A stretch of DNA of 8,035 nt from Kofleriaceae bacterium. GTDB taxonomy: Bacteria > Myxococcota_A > Polyangia > Haliangiales > Haliangiaceae. Below, in pieces: positions 5,517-8,035 of the stretch. Position 1 is the first letter of the stretch. Each line of letters begins with the position of its first letter. The notes beneath the pieces are model-generated. The model made no database searches, was not told the DNA's origin, and saw only the letters and a program-made list of their open reading frames with translations. The translations under genes and the position numbers were made by a program. The stretch spans positions 1 to 8,035 of the forward strand of contig JAHEAK010000216.1 in NCBI GenBank assembly GCA_024642805.1, given 5' to 3'.

Positions 5517-7466
5517 CTAGGGCAGGGGCCACACAAGCACGGTGCGATCGCGACTCGCCGAGGCCACCGTCTTGCCATCTGCCGAGACGGCCAGGTCGTT
5601 AATGACACCATCGTGGCCGGCGTAACGCGCCAGCTCCTTGCCGCTTGGGAGTTCCCAGACCTTGACGATCTCATCGTTGCCCCCGGAGACCAGGCGCAGG
5701 CCATTGGGGCTGAAGGTCAGTGCTCGAACGGTTCCGTCGTGCCCTGGCAGCGCGGCTAGCTGCGACCAGTCTTCCGTGTTCCACAAGTAGATCTTGTGAG
5801 AATCACCACCGGTCGCCAGGCTTCTGCCATCGGGAGAGAATCGCACGGCGAAGTTTGCCTGGGTATCACCGGGATTGATCGTCGCCAGCTCTTTGCCACT
5901 TTGAAAGTCGAGGACGCGCACCAGGCGATCGCTTCCGGCGATGGCTAGCATCTTGCCGTCAAAGCTCAGGTCCAGGTCGTAGATCGCCGAGTAGCCCTGA
6001 CGATCGTGCGCCTGGATCTTGTTGCCAGTCTGCAAGTCCCACGACCACACGCGACCAATCTGATCGCCGGTGATGGCTCGACTTTCGTCCTTGCTGATGA
6101 CGAAGCGATTGACCGCGCCGCCGACGCTCTCGAAGACGACGCTGTCATCGCCGTTCTGCCAGTTCCATCGCCGTAGAGTGGCATCGACGCCTGCACTGAA
6201 GACGGTCGCCCCGTCCTTGGAAAAGTGCGCGTCATTGACCGAGCCTGCCTCGGTCTCGACGATGGCAATGCCCTTGTACGTGGCCGCGTCCCACACCCGT
6301 ACCGAGCGGTCTTCGCCACTAGTCACAAGGTGCTTGCCATCGGGGGCAAACTCGACGGAGGTGACGGCTTTGGAGTGCCTCTGCGGCTCGAGCAGGGGCG
6401 CACCGGTGTTGGCATTCCAGAGCCACCAGCGACCTGCCTCGGAGCCGCGGGCGTTGGCGTACTCGCTCCACGACACCATGAGCGCACCGTCAGGCGACAT
6501 GGTCATCAGCTGGGCATCCAGGCCTTCGACACCGGTCATCTCTTCGAGAAGTTCGCTGGTGCGTGGATCCCAGATCCGAAACCAGGAGTCGCCGCCAGAG
6601 GAGTAGATCTTGCCGTCGTCTGGCGTGAAGGCCAGGCTGGTGACCAGCCGGGTGTGTCCCTGAATCTCGATGGGCGCCTCGGGTGAGGGCTGGCCCCAAA
6701 TGCGAATGACTTCATCTTCACCGGCGAAGGCGAAGAGAGTTCCTTTGTGCGAGAGAGCGACCGCGTGGATGGCCTTCTCGCCACTGCCGAGCTTGGTGGC
6801 CTTGTCGTCGCCAACCTTCATGACGAAGGCATCGCCGTCCTCGGTTCCGATGCCAAGCCAACCGGATTCCGAGCAGGCGAAAGCGCTGGCATCTTTCCAG
6901 CCACCGGCGACTCGCTTCGGGGCTCCGGCGGAGAGCGTCCAGGTCACCACCTCATGACTCGTCAAGCCGGCGAAGTGCGTGGCATCGAGAAAGCACATGC
7001 CGACCAGCGGAGCGGGCGTCTTGACCTTGGCCGAGTCCTCGCCGGTGGCGAGGTCGTAGAGCTGTACTTCGGTGTTGTCCTCATTGGAAGCAGCCAGGTA
7101 CTTGCCATCCGGGGACACGCTGAGCAGGTCGCCGGGGGCTTTGTGGGCCAAGAGCTCGCCACGGCTGACATCGGTGAGGTTCCAGATTTGAAAGCCTCCT
7201 TTGTGCGTGGAGATGATCTGGCTGCCACTGGCAGTGAAGACCATGTTGCGAATGTCGCGATCGACCATGCGCAAGCTGCCCATGCGTCCGAGTGCCTTGG
7301 CGGGCAGCGGATCTCCATACAGGTCGAGGGCGTCGGAGCTAGCGCTCGTTTCCGAGCCTGCCTTGTCGTCGGGCTTCTGCGTGGGTGTGATGTCAGGCGG
7401 CTTGCTCTCGTGTTTCTTACAGGAGCAGAGCAGCACTAGGGAGGCGACGACACAGACTCGCAGCAT
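5517..7466 (-). CDS. WD40-repeat lipoprotein, about 14 repeats (likely two seven-bladed beta-propellers)
   Basis: This protein of 649 residues starts at an ATG followed by a short hydrophobic signal and the lipobox LLCSC (Cys16, then KK), so it is predicted to be a membrane-anchored lipoprotein. Residues about 17-60 are a hydrophilic, low-complexity linker rich in Lys, Asp, Ser and Pro. The rest is a tandem array of WD40-like repeats, recognised by 'SPDGK.LA..G.D..V.VWD' patterns. Approximate repeats end near residues 97, 139, 177, 217, 257, 300, 351, 393, 435, 477, 521, 563, 605 and 647. The clearest are the last three, for example FSPNGLRLVSGGNDEIVKVW (585-604). Fourteen repeats would make two seven-bladed propellers. 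Such proteins act as scaffolds for protein contacts; no enzyme domain is fused here. It follows the sigma-54-type activator gene by 47 bases on the same strand and may share its transcript. Confidence 0.93.
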   Translation of the reverse strand: MLRVCVVASLVLLCSCKKHESKPPDITPTQKPDDKAGSETSASSDALDLYGDPLPAKALGRMGSLRMVDRDIRNMVFTASGSQIISTHKGGFQIWNLTDVSRGELLAHKAPGDLLSVSPDGKYLAASNEDNTEVQLYDLATGEDSAKVKTPAPLVGMCFLDATHFAGLTSHEVVTWTLSAGAPKRVAGGWKDASAFACSESGWLGIGTEDGDAFVMKVGDDKATKLGSGEKAIHAVALSHKGTLFAFAGEDEVIRIWGQPSPEAPIEIQGHTRLVTSLAFTPDDGKIYSSGGDSWFRIWDPRTSELLEEMTGVEGLDAQLMTMSPDGALMVSWSEYANARGSEAGRWWLWNANTGAPLLEPQRHSKAVTSVEFAPDGKHLVTSGEDRSVRVWDAATYKGIAIVETEAGSVNDAHFSKDGATVFSAGVDATLRRWNWQNGDDSVVFESVGGAVNRFVISKDESRAITGDQIGRVWSWDLQTGNKIQAHDRQGYSAIYDLDLSFDGKMLAIAGSDRLVRVLDFQSGKELATINPGDTQANFAVRFSPDGRSLATGGDSHKIYLWNTEDWSQLAALPGHDGTVRALTFSPNGLRLVSGGNDEIVKVWELPSGKELARYAGHDGVINDLAVSADGKTVASASRDRTVLVWPLP

Positions 7467-7513
7467 GAACCCAGGCTAGCACCAAGGGGCCGAGCTCGGG
7501 CACATCGCTGCGC
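7467..7513 (-). other. Short spacer between activator gene and WD40 gene
   Basis: The 47 bases between the stop of the activator gene and the ATG of the WD40 gene contain no visible sigma-54 (-24/-12, GG-N10-GC type) element and no strong ribosome site; GGGTTC just before the ATG is weak. A 10-base palindrome CCGAGCTCGG (7490-7499) is present but has no loop. The short spacing is compatible with read-through from the upstream gene. Confidence 0.35.
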
Positions 7514-8035
7514 TTATTCGACGCCGTACTGGCGCAGCTTCTTCCACAGGGTGGTGCGGTTGATTCCGAGGATCACGGAGGCCTTGGTCTTCTGGCCATC
7601 GCAGGCATCCAGTACCTGGATGATGTGGCGCCGCTCAAGATCGTCGATGGAAATCAGTTCGGCTTTGTCGTTGCCCTCGCGTCTTGGTGCGGGCGTGGCG
7701 CGCACTTCGAAGTCCTCGGCGCTGAGCTCATTGCCAGCACTGAGCACCACGGCGCGCTCGACCGCGTTCTCGAGCTCGCGCACGTTGCCCGGCCAGTTCT
7801 GCTTGATGAGCCACTCGTAGGCGTCTTGCCGGATGCCGATCGATCCACGCCGTGCGGAATGCGCCGCGCGCGCTGCAAAGTGCAGTGCGAGATCGGGAAT
7901 GTCGCGGGCCCTCTCGCGCAGAGGCGGCACGCGGATGGCGATGACGTTGAGGCGATAGTAGAGGTCCTCGCGAAAGCTGCGCTCCTCAACCAACTCCTGC
8001 AACTTGCGATTGGTGGCCGCAATGACCCGCACATC
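7514..8035 (-). CDS. NtrC-family sigma-54-dependent activator, C-terminal part (cut by window edge)
   Basis: The frame is open to the right edge of the window and encodes the last 173 residues of a bacterial enhancer-binding protein; the apparent GTG start at 8032 is internal. Visible features are the AAA+ sensor I region (DVRVIAATNR, 1-10), the FREDLYYRLNV arginine-finger segment (21-31), PPLRERARDIP (37-47), and the sensor II motif WPGNVRELENAVERAV (81-96). The C-terminal end is a Fis-type helix-turn-helix (about 148-172: KASVILGINRTTLWKKLRQYG). The protein would bind an upstream activating site and use ATP to open sigma-54 promoters. Walker A, the GAFTGA loop and the N-terminal sensory domain (receiver, GAF, FHA or other) are outside the window, so the signal is unknown. 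Downstream is the WD40 lipoprotein gene on the same strand. Confidence 0.96.
   Translation of the reverse strand, partial: DVRVIAATNRKLQELVEERSFREDLYYRLNVIAIRVPPLRERARDIPDLALHFAARAAHSARRGSIGIRQDAYEWLIKQNWPGNVRELENAVERAVVLSAGNELSAEDFEVRATPAPRREGNDKAELISIDDLERRHIIQVLDACDGQKTKASVILGINRTTLWKKLRQYGVE

Noticed and set aside
6747..7439. A 230-residue open frame on the plus strand opposite the WD40 gene
   Set aside because: It has no family features and lies fully within the well-supported WD40 coding region on the other strand.
7490..7499. CCGAGCTCGG palindrome as terminator or operator before the WD40 gene
   Set aside because: It has no loop and no T-run, and a single 10-base palindrome is weak evidence in GC-rich DNA.
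7467..7513. A sigma-54 promoter for the WD40 gene controlled by the adjacent activator
   Set aside because: No GG-N10-GC element with the expected surrounding bases could be found in the 47-base gap.
7514..8032. A complete short gene starting with the GTG at 8032
   Set aside because: The frame is open to the edge and begins inside the AAA+ domain (DVRVIAATNR), so it is the tail of a longer activator.

Overview
This is a GC-rich, densely coded bacterial window with genes on both strands. GTG starts, many Cys-anchored lipoproteins, a WD40-repeat lipoprotein beside a sigma-54-type activator, and a MalEFGK-type importer together suggest a Gram-negative such as a myxobacterium or a related deltaproteobacterial lineage. 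That placement is inference; the window has no rRNA or other taxonomic marker.

Region 1 (1-3913, minus strand) is a carbohydrate ABC importer operon, read right to left: ATPase (malK type), solute-binding lipoprotein (malE type), inner-membrane permease (malF type) and the first 34 codons of the second permease (malG type), which runs off the left edge. Every junction is a 4-base stop/start overlap (GTGA, GTGA, ATGA), so the four genes look translationally coupled. Sequence motifs point to a maltose/maltodextrin-class system. The MalF-like subunit is odd: about 220 residues precede its permease core. They hold four extra predicted membrane segments and a periplasmic domain of about 115 residues that resembles a Cache-type sensor fold.

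Region 2 (3914-4065) is a 152-base divergent intergenic region. It contains three copies of ACGTTGC, two direct and one inverted, forming a strong inverted repeat that is a good operator candidate for the importer or the divergent pair.

Region 3 (4066-5452, plus strand) is a two-gene unit: a small lipoprotein (NTF2/DUF4878-like) overlapping a multi-pass membrane protein that looks like a divergent M50B-like metallopeptidase. Its metal motif is HExxxH instead of HExxH, with a distal GDGR motif and a coiled-coil insertion.

Region 4 (5517-8035, minus strand) holds the C-terminal part of an NtrC-family AAA+ activator with a Fis-type helix-turn-helix. After a 47-base gap comes a 649-residue lipoprotein with about 14 WD40-like repeats, enough for two seven-bladed propellers. 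Regions 3 and 4 converge on a 64-base gap.

No tRNA, rRNA, CRISPR array, insertion sequence or clear intrinsic terminator was found. The strongest leads for new biology are the MalF-like fusion, the M50-like/lipoprotein pair and the triple-box operator.
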